Assembly (NCBI GenBank): GCA_964639895.1
Contig: CAZXEJ010000029.1
Span: forward strand, 1-28,860
DNA length: 28,860 nucleotides
Reading direction: 5' to 3'
From: CAZXEJ01 sp964639895
GTDB taxonomy: Bacteria > Desulfobacterota_D > UBA1144 > Nemesobacterales > JADFKM01
The stretch's first letter is position 1. Each line of letters begins with the position of its first letter. The translations under genes were made by a program, and so were the position numbers. Positions 7,943 to 15,742 of this stretch are shown one piece after another. The notes beneath the pieces were generated by a model. It was not told the DNA's origin. It saw nothing but the letters and a program-made list of their open reading frames with translations, and did no database searches.

Positions 7943-9493
7943 TCATGCCGGGACGGTGAGTTTTTTGATCAGGCTCTGTTTGAGTTCCCACAGCTCCTGG
8001 CTCAGTGAGACGTGGTAGACGTGTGGGTTTACGATCCGCTTAACCCCCTCGTCCAGTGAAGCAAGGTCTCGTTCGCGGAGGGCGCGGATCCCTTCGAGCG
8101 ACGGCCACTCGTAGACGGTCCTGCCCTCGACGACTATGTCCTCGAGCAACTGCTCCATCCGATTCAACGAGCTGGCGTCGAGCAGGCGGTGCTTCGATGC
8201 ATCTATGGGATGGCGGAGAATCAGGCGTTGCTCGCGGCGGGGATCGGAGCCGTGCAACGTTACAAGGTCGGCCGTCGCCTTGCCCCGTCTGTCGTAAATA
8301 CGCCACACGTCCTTGTATCCAGGGTTGAGGGTCTTCTCCGGGGTCTCGGCGATCTTCAATGCCGGTGCCCACCGTCCGTCCCTTCTCACGGCGACCAGCT
8401 TGTACACTCCTCCCAACGCCGACTGGCCCGTCGAAGTGATGAGCCTCGTTCCTACACCGTAGATCAGCCGGTCTATCACCTCTGAAGGGTCCAGCCCGTA
8501 GGCGGGCGCCTCGCGCTCGATCTGGGTCAGGATCTGCCATATGACCAGCTCGTCCAGCTGGTTAGAAAGCACTATCTTCGTCTCAGGGAAACCCGCGTCG
8601 TTGAGCATTTTCGCCGCCACCACCGCCAGATGCGCGAGGTCTCCGGAGTCGAGCCTCACCCCCACGGGTTCGTGCCCCTTGCGGCGGAGCTCCTCGAACA
8701 CGCGGATGGCGTTTGGGAGGCCGGATTCGAGCGTATTGACGGTGTCGACGAGGAGGATGCAGTCGTCGGGGTAGGTCTCGGCGTAGGCGCGGAACGCATC
8801 AAGCTCGCTTCCACCCATCGCTATGAATGCCTGGACCATGCTGTGGGCGTGGGTTCCTTTGGGAGGAAGACCCAAAACGTGTGAAATGCCCACACAGGAG
8901 GTGAAGTCGGCGCCTCCGATGAGGGCCGCCCTTATGCCTGCGTTCGCCCCCCGATCGTGTGCGCGCCTCAGGCCGAATTCGAGTACGGGACGCCCCCTGC
9001 TGGCGGCCTTGATGCGCGAGGCTTTCGTGGCGATCAATATCGGGTAGTTGAGCTGGTTGAGAAGAGGGGATTCCAGAATCTGCGCCATCGCCAGCGGGCC
9101 ACGCACCACCGTGATGGGCTCCTGCGGATGTATGACGCGTCCCTCGGGTACGGCCCTCAACGACAACGAGGCGAAGTCGCCGTTCTTCTTCAGCCACCCC
9201 AGAAACGCCTCGTCGAAGAGCGGCTTGCCTGATGCCGACCTCTGCGAGCGGAGGAACCCTATGTCGTCGTCCGTGAAACGGACTTCCTGCATCCACTCGA
9301 CCAGCCACTGCAGGCCGGCGTTGATGCAGTAGCCCGCCTTGTGCGAGCCGTAGTCCGGATAGTGGCGGAAGAAGTGGTCGAACTGGACGGAGACCTCATG
9401 TATGCCGTACCTGAAGTACAGCTGTGCCATCGTCAGCTGGTATTGGTCCGTAAAGAGTATCCCTTCGGCTATCAGCTGCTCGGAACGTTTCAT
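7943..9493 (-). CDS. pncB: Nicotinate phosphoribosyltransferase
   Basis: It condenses nicotinate with PRPP to nicotinate mononucleotide in the Preiss-Handler NAD salvage pathway, in the cytoplasm. The N-terminus has the family signature FTDQYQLTMAQLYF, and GSHKAGYCINAGL, EFGLRRAHDRGANAG, LVDTVNTLESG and GVRLDSGDL follow in the expected order. The last contributes to the phosphoribosyl-binding site. An upstream in-frame TTG at 9541 would add 16 residues unlike the family. The ATG at 9493, followed by MKRSEQLIAEG, is preferred and has a weak AGGG upstream. The length of 516 residues fits the longer bacterial NAPRTase subfamily. It is apparently monocistronic; no other NAD gene is adjacent. Confidence 0.94.
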   Translation of the reverse strand: MKRSEQLIAEGILFTDQYQLTMAQLYFRYGIHEVSVQFDHFFRHYPDYGSHKAGYCINAGLQWLVEWMQEVRFTDDDIGFLRSQRSASGKPLFDEAFLGWLKKNGDFASLSLRAVPEGRVIHPQEPITVVRGPLAMAQILESPLLNQLNYPILIATKASRIKAASRGRPVLEFGLRRAHDRGANAGIRAALIGGADFTSCVGISHVLGLPPKGTHAHSMVQAFIAMGGSELDAFRAYAETYPDDCILLVDTVNTLESGLPNAIRVFEELRRKGHEPVGVRLDSGDLAHLAVVAAKMLNDAGFPETKIVLSNQLDELVIWQILTQIEREAPAYGLDPSEVIDRLIYGVGTRLITSTGQSALGGVYKLVAVRRDGRWAPALKIAETPEKTLNPGYKDVWRIYDRRGKATADLVTLHGSDPRREQRLILRHPIDASKHRLLDASSLNRMEQLLEDIVVEGRTVYEWPSLEGIRALRERDLASLDEGVKRIVNPHVYHVSLSQELWELKQSLIKKLTVPA

Positions 9494-9553
9494 TGTGCCC
9501 TGCGGTGTGTGACTTGGCCGCCCCGCGTGCCCCAGACACAAGATACAAGATAG

Positions 9554-9582
9554 ATGATAACAAAAGGGTGGGTCTTATCCAA
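9554..9582 (-). promoter_or_regulatory. Putative pncB promoter
   Basis: TTGGAT (9577-9582) and TATCAT (9554-9559) are separated by 17 nt on the minus strand. The predicted start near 9547 gives a leader of about 54 nt before the ATG at 9493. A 7-bp stem (9579-9585 with 9594-9600) overlaps the -35 element and could be an operator. Confidence 0.45.
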
Positions 9583-9626
9583 CAGCCATCAGACTGTCGG
9601 CAGTGCTCCAGGGGCCCGGGCGGCAG

Positions 9627-9664
9627 GCGGTGCTACCGAGTCCGGAGAGCTCATGGAGCACCGC
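9627..9664. repeat. 8-bp inverted repeat between bdhA and pncB
   Basis: GCGGTGCT (9627-9634) pairs perfectly with AGCACCGC (9657-9664). Inside, CC-GAG can pair with CTC-GG, so the whole folds as a long interrupted hairpin. It is 58 nt past the bdhA stop. There is no U tract on the minus side; the plus side has TTTG. It may be a 3'-end hairpin of bdhA. Confidence 0.4.
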
Positions 9665-9721
9665 TTTGACGGAGCCTCGGGGCTGGGAGCGTTGAAAGAA
9701 GTGTGGTAGGAAGGGAGGCGA

Positions 9722-10501
9722 TCACATCGCGGTCCATCCTTCGTCGAGCGGAATGGCCGCCCCGGTCATGTTGCGGGCACTTTCCGAAGCAAGATACAAA
9801 CACAGCTCGGCCACCTCTTCCGGCTCGAGCATCCTTCCCATGGGGGCCTCCTTCAGTATCACCTTCTCCAGCACCTCTTCCCTGGGTATGCCGTGAGCCT
9901 CGGCCTGGGCGTCTATCTGGCGCTCTACGAGCGGAGTGCGGACGAACGTGGGACAGATCGCGTTGGCCGTGATGTTGTGCTTCGCCCCTTCTATCGCCGT
10001 GACCTTGGTGAGCCCTATTATCCCGTGCTTGGCTGCAACGTAGGCCGCCTTATACTCGACGCCCACAAGGCCGTGGATGGAGGAGATGTTTATTATCCTA
10101 CCCCACCGACGCTTGATCATGTGGGGGAAGGCGTACTTGGTGCAGAGAAACGTTCCCTTGAGCATCACATTGAGGAGAAGGTCCCACTTGTCCTCCGGGA
10201 ACTCCTGGATCGGGGCCACGTGTTGGAGGCCGGCGTTGTTGACAACTACGTCGATCCTGCCGAACTCCTCGGCGGTGAGCTCCATGAGGTTCCGGCACTG
10301 ATCGGCCACCGAGACATCGGTGTGTACGAACCTGACCGTTCCACCGCCACGAGACAGTCGTCGTGCGGCCTTTTCTCCGCCTTCACCGTCTACGTCCCCT
10401 ATAACCACATCGGCCCCCTCGCGGGCGAACATCGCCGCCACCACATATCCTATTCCACTCGCCCCGCCCGTGACGATCACCGTTCTGCCGTCCGTATCCA
10501 T
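9722..10501 (-). CDS. bdhA: 3-hydroxybutyrate dehydrogenase-like short-chain dehydrogenase
   Basis: It probably interconverts D-3-hydroxybutyrate and acetoacetate with NAD(H). From the ATG at 10501 it has 259 residues, the usual SDR length. The Rossmann motif GGASGIG is near residue 13, NNAG near 90, the catalytic Ser in NISSIHG, and the catalytic YxxxK in YVAAK. The stretch NAGLQHVAPIQEFPEDKWD and the C-terminal GWTAM are typical of BdhA, separating it from generic FabG-like enzymes. A longer frame starting at 10564 lacks support, whereas GGAGGTG stands 7 nt before 10501. A hairpin CGGTGC/GCACCG (10537-10560) lies in the leader, and a possible -10 TAAAAT is at 10580-10585. It is monocistronic. 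No PHB synthase or CoA transferase is nearby. Confidence 0.88.
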   Translation of the reverse strand: MDTDGRTVIVTGGASGIGYVVAAMFAREGADVVIGDVDGEGGEKAARRLSRGGGTVRFVHTDVSVADQCRNLMELTAEEFGRIDVVVNNAGLQHVAPIQEFPEDKWDLLLNVMLKGTFLCTKYAFPHMIKRRWGRIINISSIHGLVGVEYKAAYVAAKHGIIGLTKVTAIEGAKHNITANAICPTFVRTPLVERQIDAQAEAHGIPREEVLEKVILKEAPMGRMLEPEEVAELCLYLASESARNMTGAAIPLDEGWTAM

Positions 10502-10905
10502 CGCGTTACACCTCCGTCGGTTTTCTCTTCCACCGCCGGTGCTGCAGAAAAGCGGCACCGACACGGGTGGCAGTGCCTTATTTTACTCGACCCACGCCGA
10601 GGGATGGAAACGACAGCGGCGACGGAGAAGGGGGGGTAGCGATGTTTAGGGGCTCGCGGCTCTTCTACAGCCTCACGGTGCCTCTTTCTTCATCTTCATA
10701 TCATGAAAATGGGCCCTCCCGGGACGGGCGTAACCGTGGGCTCCGCTCCCGTTCATTCCGGGAACGGGCTGGCGCCAATGGATTCCACTATGCGCCTATG
10801 GAATGAGGATCTAGAACACCTTACACCGGCAGGGGGCGCCGCATAGGAATGTTGCATCTCCGCCTGCTTTCCTAGCCTCTTACATGCCGATGTCACTAGG
10901 GGTTC
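10502..10905. other. bdhA leader side and spacer, no gene seen
   Basis: Besides the bdhA leader hairpin, this holds CCCGTTC-ATTCCGG-GAACGGG (10748-10768) and ATTCCA/TGGAAT (10782-10804), both without T tracts. A weak plus-strand promoter-like pair, TTACAC (10821-10826) with TAGGAA (10844-10849) at 17 nt, could serve the small ORF at 10906. Confidence 0.4.
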
Positions 10906-11118
10906 ATGGGAGGCGAAGATAGCAAAGGCGCCGGCAGGTGGCTTGCGGCGTCACTTGGTCTCTTTGCGAGACCGGCGGGGCTGTCTTGGGGACGGGCCCG
11001 ATGTGATACCTGTGGGCATCTCCAAACAAGATGGGAAAGAGGGGGCGGGGAGGTTTGCCCGGCGTGCGGCAGACTGCGTCTGGGACCTTGTGTGCTACAC
11101 GATATGACGACGCAATAG
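10906..11118 (+). CDS. Small zinc-ribbon-like protein (70 aa, hypothetical)
   Basis: This short plus-strand frame sits between two minus-strand genes. Its middle carries CDTCG and, 15 residues after that pair of cysteines, CPACG: a Cys4 arrangement (CxxC-x15-CxxC) with the knuckle sequences seen in zinc ribbons. The N-terminal 32 residues are Gly/Ala/Arg-rich without a signal peptide. A plus-directed terminator at 11194-11238, 76 nt past the stop, supports a real transcription unit here. Against it, the ribosome site is poor (AGGGG only 3 nt from the ATG), codon use (AGA, ACA, CAA, TGT) differs from neighbours, and I cannot place it in a named family. Role unknown; a nucleic-acid-binding or metal-binding micro-protein is one guess. 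Confidence 0.4.
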   Translation: MGGEDSKGAGRWLAASLGLFARPAGLSWGRARCDTCGHLQTRWERGGGEVCPACGRLRLGPCVLHDMTTQ

Positions 11119-11193
11119 GGTGTTGCTATGTAGGTGGAGAGAGGGAACGTGAAGGAGCAACAAACCGTATGTTCAGATCACCCCGGTCCGCAC

Positions 11194-11238
11194 CTGCCGG
11201 ACGGTTCGGCCGCCCGAGCCGGTGGCAGCTTCTTCTTC
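11194..11238 (+). terminator. Plus-strand intrinsic terminator
   Basis: CTGCC/GGCAG (5 bp) encloses, across a GGA/GT internal loop, an 8-bp helix CGGTTCGG/CCGAGCCG (one G-U pair) with a CCGC tetraloop. The pyrimidine tail CTTCTTCTTC follows immediately. The tail exists only in the plus direction, so it ends a plus-strand transcript even though the annotated neighbours are both on the minus strand. Confidence 0.65.
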
Positions 11239-11692
11239 AAGGTATCACAAATAGGGCCTTGCAGGGGTCAAGGTAGCTAGGCACACGCGGGAGATAAGGG
11301 GCGTGTCCTGACCACTCCGGCCGACTTGGTTGAGCGAGACCGAGCAATACATCGGGCGCCTTTCGTTGCCTGCTTACCGCATTGGAGGCTGGGGGTGGCC
11401 GTTTGGGCATCACCCGCGCGTTGTCTTAGGAGGCGGGCTTAAAACCGGACACGGTGCGACGAACGCGCACGTAAGATAGAGATCGCTTCGCGCGGGGGAG
11501 TGTACTAGGGCCGAGCAAAGGCGGAGGAAGCGGCGCGAATTCCCCGCCCACAGTGGCGTAACTCACGGGCCGGAGCCTTCACCACCCCACGATTAGGAAC
11601 GGGCAACCTAGGGTACGACCTTCTCTCACAAGCAGCGGCCACGCACCCAGCGTGTGTGTGCTGCGGCCTCGTGCAATGGAGGCTCCCCCCAC
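11239..11692. other. Spacer downstream of maeB, no gene seen
   Basis: No credible open frame. ACACGC/GCGTGT (11283-11306) is a 6-bp inverted repeat. A CAGC-(GT)4-GCTG stem (11648-11663), flanked by GGCC/GGCC, lies about 30-55 nt past the maeB stop and could be its 3' hairpin, without a U tract. Confidence 0.4.
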
Positions 11693-13984
11693 TCAGGCTC
11701 CCTTGGCACGGCTGCGTCCCCCCGGGCGCGTGCCTGAGGCGATCTCCTGTGCCTCAACCACGGCAATTGCGGCCATGTTGACGATGTCCTTTACCTCACA
11801 GGAAGGCTGCAGCACGTGTACGGGTTTCTTCATCCCCATCAGTATTGGGCCTACGGCCTCCTTGTTTCCGAGGCGGTGGAGCAGCTTGTATGCGATGTTG
11901 CCCGATTGCAGGTCGGGGAAGATGAGCACGTTGGCTCCACCCTTTAGCGTACTGAACGGGAAGTGGGTGTCTATTATCTCAGGGACGACGGCCGTGTCGG
12001 CCTGCATCTCGCCGTCTATTATGAGGTGAGGGGCCTTGGCCTGGGCGATCTCCGTCGCTCTTCTCACCTTCTCGGCCAGCGGATGCTGGATACTTCCGAA
12101 GTTGGAGAACGAGAGCATTGCCACGCGGGGTTCCACGCCGAACCTGGCTGCCATCTCCGCCGCCTGTAGCGCTATCTCGGCCAGCTCCGTTTCCGTGGGC
12201 TCAATGTTCACCGTGGTGTCGGCGAAGAAGTACAGGTTGTCGAAGTTCGTGATGATGTAGAGCCCCGATACTATTGAGACGTCTTCCTTGGTACCGATTA
12301 TCTCCAGCGCCGGTTTCATCGTATCGGGGAAGTTCTGCGAGAGTCCCCCTATCATGGCGTCGGCGTCACCCATGTGCACCATCATGCAGGCGAAAGTGAT
12401 GCGGTTCTTCATCTGTTCCCTGGCGCCACTGAGCGTCACGCCGCGCCTGTTACGGAGGTTGTACAGCTCCAGGATGTACTCCTCGAACTTGTCCGACGTA
12501 TAGGGGTGGACGATCTCTACGCCGTCCAGATTGACCTCCAGACTCTTGGCCGTGTCTCTTATGACCTCCTCCTGTCCAACGAGTATAGGAGTGGCGATGT
12601 CTTCCTCGACCAGCAGTTGGCTCGCGAGCAGTATCTTCTCGTGTGCCCCTTCGGGGAAGACGATCCGCTTGGGGCTGCGCTTGGCCTTGTTTATCATTAT
12701 GCGGGTGATCTCCCTTGCCTTGCCCAGCCTGCGTTCCAGTTTTTCCTTGTACTCCTCGATGTCCAGTTTCAGCCTGGCCACGCCGCTCTTGATCGCCGCC
12801 TCGGCCACGGCGGCCGACTCCCAGATGAGCACCCGTGGATCGAAGGGCTTCGGTATTATGTACTCGCTGCCGAAGGTGAAGTGGGTCTGCCCGTAGGCCT
12901 TGGCAACCGAGTCGTCGGCACCGCGCTTGGCCAAGTCGGCCAACGCCTTGGCAGCGGCCACCTTCATCTCCTCGTTTATCTTCGTGGCCCTCACGTCCAG
13001 GGCGCCGCGGAAGATGAAGGGAAATCCCAGGACGTTGTTGATCTGGTTGGGGTAGTCGGACCTTCCGGTGGCGAAGATTATGTCGCTCCTGGCCTTGAGG
13101 GCGTCCTCGTAGGTTATCTCGGGATCTGGATTGGCCATGGCGAAGATGATCGGGCGGTCGGCCATCGATCTGACCATCTCCGGTGTGACCACATTGCCCA
13201 CCGAGAGCCCTATGAACACGTCCGCTCCTCGCAGCGCTTCGGCCAGGGTGCGCGCGTTGGTGTCGACGGCAAAGCGCATCTTCTGTTCGTTCATGCCCTC
13301 CTCGCGCCCCTTGTAGATGACACCGCGGCTATCGCACATTATTATGTTCTCGCGTTTGGCGCCCAAGCTGATGTAGAACTCGGCGCAGGCAATGGCCGAA
13401 GCTCCGGCACCATTGAACGTTATGCGGACCTCGCTTATGTCCTTGCCCACCAACTCGCACGCGTTCAGCAGACCGGCACCCGATATGATGGCCGTGCCGT
13501 GCTGGTCGTCGTGGAAGACGGGGATGTTGAGCTCTTCACGCAGCCGCTCTTCGATGTAGAAGCATTCGGGGGACTTTATGTCTTCAAGGTTTATGCCGCC
13601 GAAAGTGGGCTCCAGCAGCTTTACTGCGTTGATCAGCTCGTCCGGGTCGGTGGTGTTGAGCTCGATGTCGAAAGCGTCGATGTCAGCGAACCGCTTGAAC
13701 AACACACACTTGCCTTCCATCACGGGCTTGCCCGCCAGCGGCCCTATGTTGCCCAGGCCCAGGATGGCGGTGCCGTTGGTCACGACGGCCACCAGGTTGC
13801 CCTTGTTGGTGTATTCGTATACCAAGTCGGGGTCCTTCTCTATCTCGAGACAGGGCTCAGCAACACCGGGGGAGTATGCAAGGGAAAGGTCCAGCTGCGT
13901 TACGCAGGGCTTCGTCGGTACCACTTCCAGTTTGCCTTTTGGCGGTCGTCTGTGGTAGTCCAAAGCGGCTTTCTTAAGGTTCAT
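11693..13984 (-). CDS. maeB: NADP-dependent malic enzyme with phosphotransacetylase-like domain
   Basis: It oxidatively decarboxylates malate to pyruvate plus CO2, making NAD(P)H. The 763-residue protein has the full MaeB two-part layout. The malic enzyme domain covers about 1-425, with SPGVAEPCLEI, the HDDQHGTAII active-site stretch, and the nucleotide fold FNGAGASAIACAEFYISLGA. Residues of about 430-763 form a phosphate acetyltransferase-like domain (KRIVFPEGAHEKIL, then GGANVLIFPDLQSGNIAYKL). In known MaeB enzymes this domain is regulatory, sensing acetyl-CoA, rather than clearly catalytic. The ATG at 13984 follows GGAGG at good spacing. It feeds pyruvate to the dehydrogenase complex encoded further right. 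It has its own promoter and a very long leader, which suggests post-transcriptional control. Confidence 0.96.
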   Translation of the reverse strand: MNLKKAALDYHRRPPKGKLEVVPTKPCVTQLDLSLAYSPGVAEPCLEIEKDPDLVYEYTNKGNLVAVVTNGTAILGLGNIGPLAGKPVMEGKCVLFKRFADIDAFDIELNTTDPDELINAVKLLEPTFGGINLEDIKSPECFYIEERLREELNIPVFHDDQHGTAIISGAGLLNACELVGKDISEVRITFNGAGASAIACAEFYISLGAKRENIIMCDSRGVIYKGREEGMNEQKMRFAVDTNARTLAEALRGADVFIGLSVGNVVTPEMVRSMADRPIIFAMANPDPEITYEDALKARSDIIFATGRSDYPNQINNVLGFPFIFRGALDVRATKINEEMKVAAAKALADLAKRGADDSVAKAYGQTHFTFGSEYIIPKPFDPRVLIWESAAVAEAAIKSGVARLKLDIEEYKEKLERRLGKAREITRIMINKAKRSPKRIVFPEGAHEKILLASQLLVEEDIATPILVGQEEVIRDTAKSLEVNLDGVEIVHPYTSDKFEEYILELYNLRNRRGVTLSGAREQMKNRITFACMMVHMGDADAMIGGLSQNFPDTMKPALEIIGTKEDVSIVSGLYIITNFDNLYFFADTTVNIEPTETELAEIALQAAEMAARFGVEPRVAMLSFSNFGSIQHPLAEKVRRATEIAQAKAPHLIIDGEMQADTAVVPEIIDTHFPFSTLKGGANVLIFPDLQSGNIAYKLLHRLGNKEAVGPILMGMKKPVHVLQPSCEVKDIVNMAAIAVVEAQEIASGTRPGGRSRAKGA

Positions 13985-14341
13985 CTCTCCCTCCGTCGTG
14001 ATGAGGTGTGGTTTCGTAGCGATTCTCGATGTAATTCGTCACCACCTGGGCAACGGTCGAGAAACATGGCAACGGATATCATGACTCCGGACAGCGACTC
14101 CCTCGCCGTCTGCTCGCCTCGAACGCAGCAGATTGAAACGGTTGGTTCGCAACAACAGACGCATCCCCAGCCCGCCTCACAGCCGGGCGTGGGCGGCCGC
14201 CAGCGTCTGGGGTACCACGTTGCAAGGGGGTTGGATCAAGATCTGGTTGAACTCGTCTCGGGCCTCGCTGCTCCGGTGTCGTTGAGAGTTCGATAACCTG
14301 TGCGCTCGAATCCATCTACTTGGCGAAGGACGAGGAAATAA
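13985..14341 (-). promoter_or_regulatory. Long (about 357-nt) maeB leader
   Basis: This stretch separates the predicted transcription start near 14341 from the maeB ATG. It contains a compact set of helices at 14165-14212: CCCCAG/CTGGGG outside, with GCCCG/CGGGC and the self-complementary GGCGGCCGCC inside. A 78-codon frame (14315 to 14079) opens 26 nt after the start but has no Shine-Dalgarno and an unconvincing sequence. I do not recognise a known riboswitch class. It could be a cis-regulatory leader or carry a small RNA. Confidence 0.5.
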
Positions 14342-14347
14342 AAAGAT

Positions 14348-14376
14348 ATTATAAGAACTGATGGGCCAATAGTCAA
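14348..14376 (-). promoter_or_regulatory. Near-consensus sigma-70 promoter reading toward maeB
   Basis: TTGACT (14371-14376), a 17-nt spacer and a perfect TATAAT (14348-14353) form one of the two best promoters in the window. The A/T-rich tract after the -10 suits initiation near 14341. The next gene downstream is maeB. Confidence 0.8.
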
Positions 14377-14377
14377 T

Positions 14378-14410
14378 AGAAGGACAGCGGCCCCGAAACC
14401 ACCCGGGCCG
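14378..14410 (-). terminator. Terminator of tlpA-ccdA
   Basis: Twenty nt past the ccdA stop, CGGCCC pairs with GGGCCG (14405-14410 with 14388-14393) around an 11-nt loop. The moderately U-rich CTGTCCTTCT follows. It abuts the -35 element of the maeB promoter, insulating the two units. Confidence 0.5.
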
Positions 14411-14429
14411 GCCGCGTCGGCGGAGGATG

Positions 14430-15182
14430 CTAGAAACGCGTCCAGAAGTCAAGGCCCAGGGCCGAGAGCACCTTTTGTCCGTATACGTTAAGGTAGTAGA
14501 GGTTGTTTGTGAGCATAAGGACACCCACGGCCACCAGAATCCCGCCCACCGTGTACTTGTAGAGCCCGTAATGGCGCCTTATGAAGCCGAAGGCCGAGAG
14601 CGACTGGGAAAGCAGAAGCCCCGTAAGGAGGAAAGGCAGCCCCAATCCCAGGGAGTAGGTGAACAGGAGCCCCGCTCCCTTTGCGGCAGTCTGTGCAGTT
14701 CCGGCCACAAGCAGGATCGAGGCGAGAATAGGTCCAACGCAAGGAGTCCAGCCGAATCCGAACGCCATCCCCAGGAAGTAGTTCCCGAAGTAGCCCAGCC
14801 TGTTCTCGGACACGTTGAACTGGAAGTTCCGATTGAGCCTCTCGATCTTGACTAACTCCATCACAAAAAGACCGAACACCACGATCAATGCCCCCGACAA
14901 CCTCAGCAGAATGAGCTTGTTCTTGACGAGGAACGAACCTACCAACGAGGCCGATGTGCCGAGGGCGACGAAAACGGTCGTGAATCCCAGTACGAAGAGA
15001 ATACTGGGCAACAGCACACGGCTTACCTTGACCTTGGGGGAGCCGCCGCGCAGCTCATCGTAAGAGAGCTTGGACACGAGGGATATGTAGCCCGGTATCA
15101 GGGGCAGGACACAGGGCGAGATGAAAGAAACCGTGCCTGCCAGGAAGGCGAAGACCCAGCTTACATCATCGGTTGCACCCAT
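14430..15182 (-). CDS. ccdA: CcdA-type cytochrome c biogenesis / thiol-disulfide transporter
   Basis: This inner-membrane protein passes electrons from cytoplasmic thioredoxin to periplasmic thiol-redox partners. The 250 residues contain about six hydrophobic segments and the two family cysteines: VSFISPCVLPLIPGY in helix 1 (Cys24) and GFGWTPCVGPILAS in helix 4. The start is taken at the ATG at 15182, two nt after the tlpA stop, with GGAG across the junction. A GTG at 15188 overlapping the tlpA stop (GTGA) is the alternative. The tight spacing implies translational coupling with tlpA, its likely redox client. Confidence 0.93.
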   Translation of the reverse strand: MGATDDVSWVFAFLAGTVSFISPCVLPLIPGYISLVSKLSYDELRGGSPKVKVSRVLLPSILFVLGFTTVFVALGTSASLVGSFLVKNKLILLRLSGALIVVFGLFVMELVKIERLNRNFQFNVSENRLGYFGNYFLGMAFGFGWTPCVGPILASILLVAGTAQTAAKGAGLLFTYSLGLGLPFLLTGLLLSQSLSAFGFIRRHYGLYKYTVGGILVAVGVLMLTNNLYYLNVYGQKVLSALGLDFWTRF

Positions 15183-15184
15183 GT

Positions 15185-15742
15185 TCACTCCACAATACCC
15201 TTTATCCCATCGTCGATCTCGCGCAGCCCCGTGGGACCGACGAACCCGCCGAAGTTCTTCCTCGTTATCCTGCCGCGCCTGTCGATGAAGAACGTAACAG
15301 GCAGGACGGCCACGTTGTAGGCGCGGGCCGCCTTTCCGTCGGGGTCGTAGAGGTTGGGAAACGTAACCTTCGTTTGCTTGAGGAAGGTCATGGCGCCCTC
15401 GCGGTTGTCGAGAACGTTAATGCCCACGAACTCGACCCCTTTGGATTTCCACTTTTTCCACGATTGCTCGAGGTTTGGCATCTCGTCGCGGCAGGGAACA
15501 CACCACGAGGCCCAGAAGTTTACCACGAGCGGCTTACCCTTGAAGGACGAAAGCGAGACTCGCTCGCCCGCGTTCGTAAGCACTGGAAGGGTGAGGTTCT
15601 TGCTGTAGAAGTCTTCCCCTTGTCCTCCTCCCCCCTGGCACGATACGAAGAGAGCCATCACGGCCAGGGACGAGCCTATTAGAGCGACCACCGCCTTGAT
15701 CGAAGTGTATCTCGAGGGGTTCAACCGATGGAGTGTCCTCAT
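15185..15742 (-). CDS. tlpA: TlpA/ResA-like thiol-disulfide oxidoreductase, probable lipoprotein
   Basis: A membrane-tethered thioredoxin-fold reductase of the periplasmic side, typically reducing apocytochrome c or other exported thiols. A hydrophobic segment at about 17-34 ends in VSC with Cys35 followed by a Gly-rich linker, so lipid anchoring is likely although the lipobox is not ideal. The active site is WCVPC (Cys81, Cys84) inside NFWASWCVPCRDEMP, followed by the cis-Pro region LPVTFFIDRRGRI. The length of 185 residues matches ResA/TlpA proteins. CcdA next door would supply electrons. The ATG at 15742 lacks a Shine-Dalgarno; a TATAAT at 15824-15829 about 80 nt upstream is a possible -10 without a good -35. 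Confidence 0.92.
   Translation of the reverse strand: MRTLHRLNPSRYTSIKAVVALIGSSLAVMALFVSCQGGGGQGEDFYSKNLTLPVLTNAGERVSLSSFKGKPLVVNFWASWCVPCRDEMPNLEQSWKKWKSKGVEFVGINVLDNREGAMTFLKQTKVTFPNLYDPDGKAARAYNVAVLPVTFFIDRRGRITRKNFGGFVGPTGLREIDDGIKGIVE

Noticed and set aside
10554..10585. Plus-strand GGCAC/GTGCC stem followed by TTATTTT, as a terminator
   Set aside because: No plus-strand gene ends there; the A/T run is better read as a possible -10 of bdhA on the other strand.
12374..14296. 640-codon plus-strand frame opposite maeB
   Set aside because: It is a shadow of the strong GC bias in maeB codons; no motif or start signal, and maeB is unmistakable.
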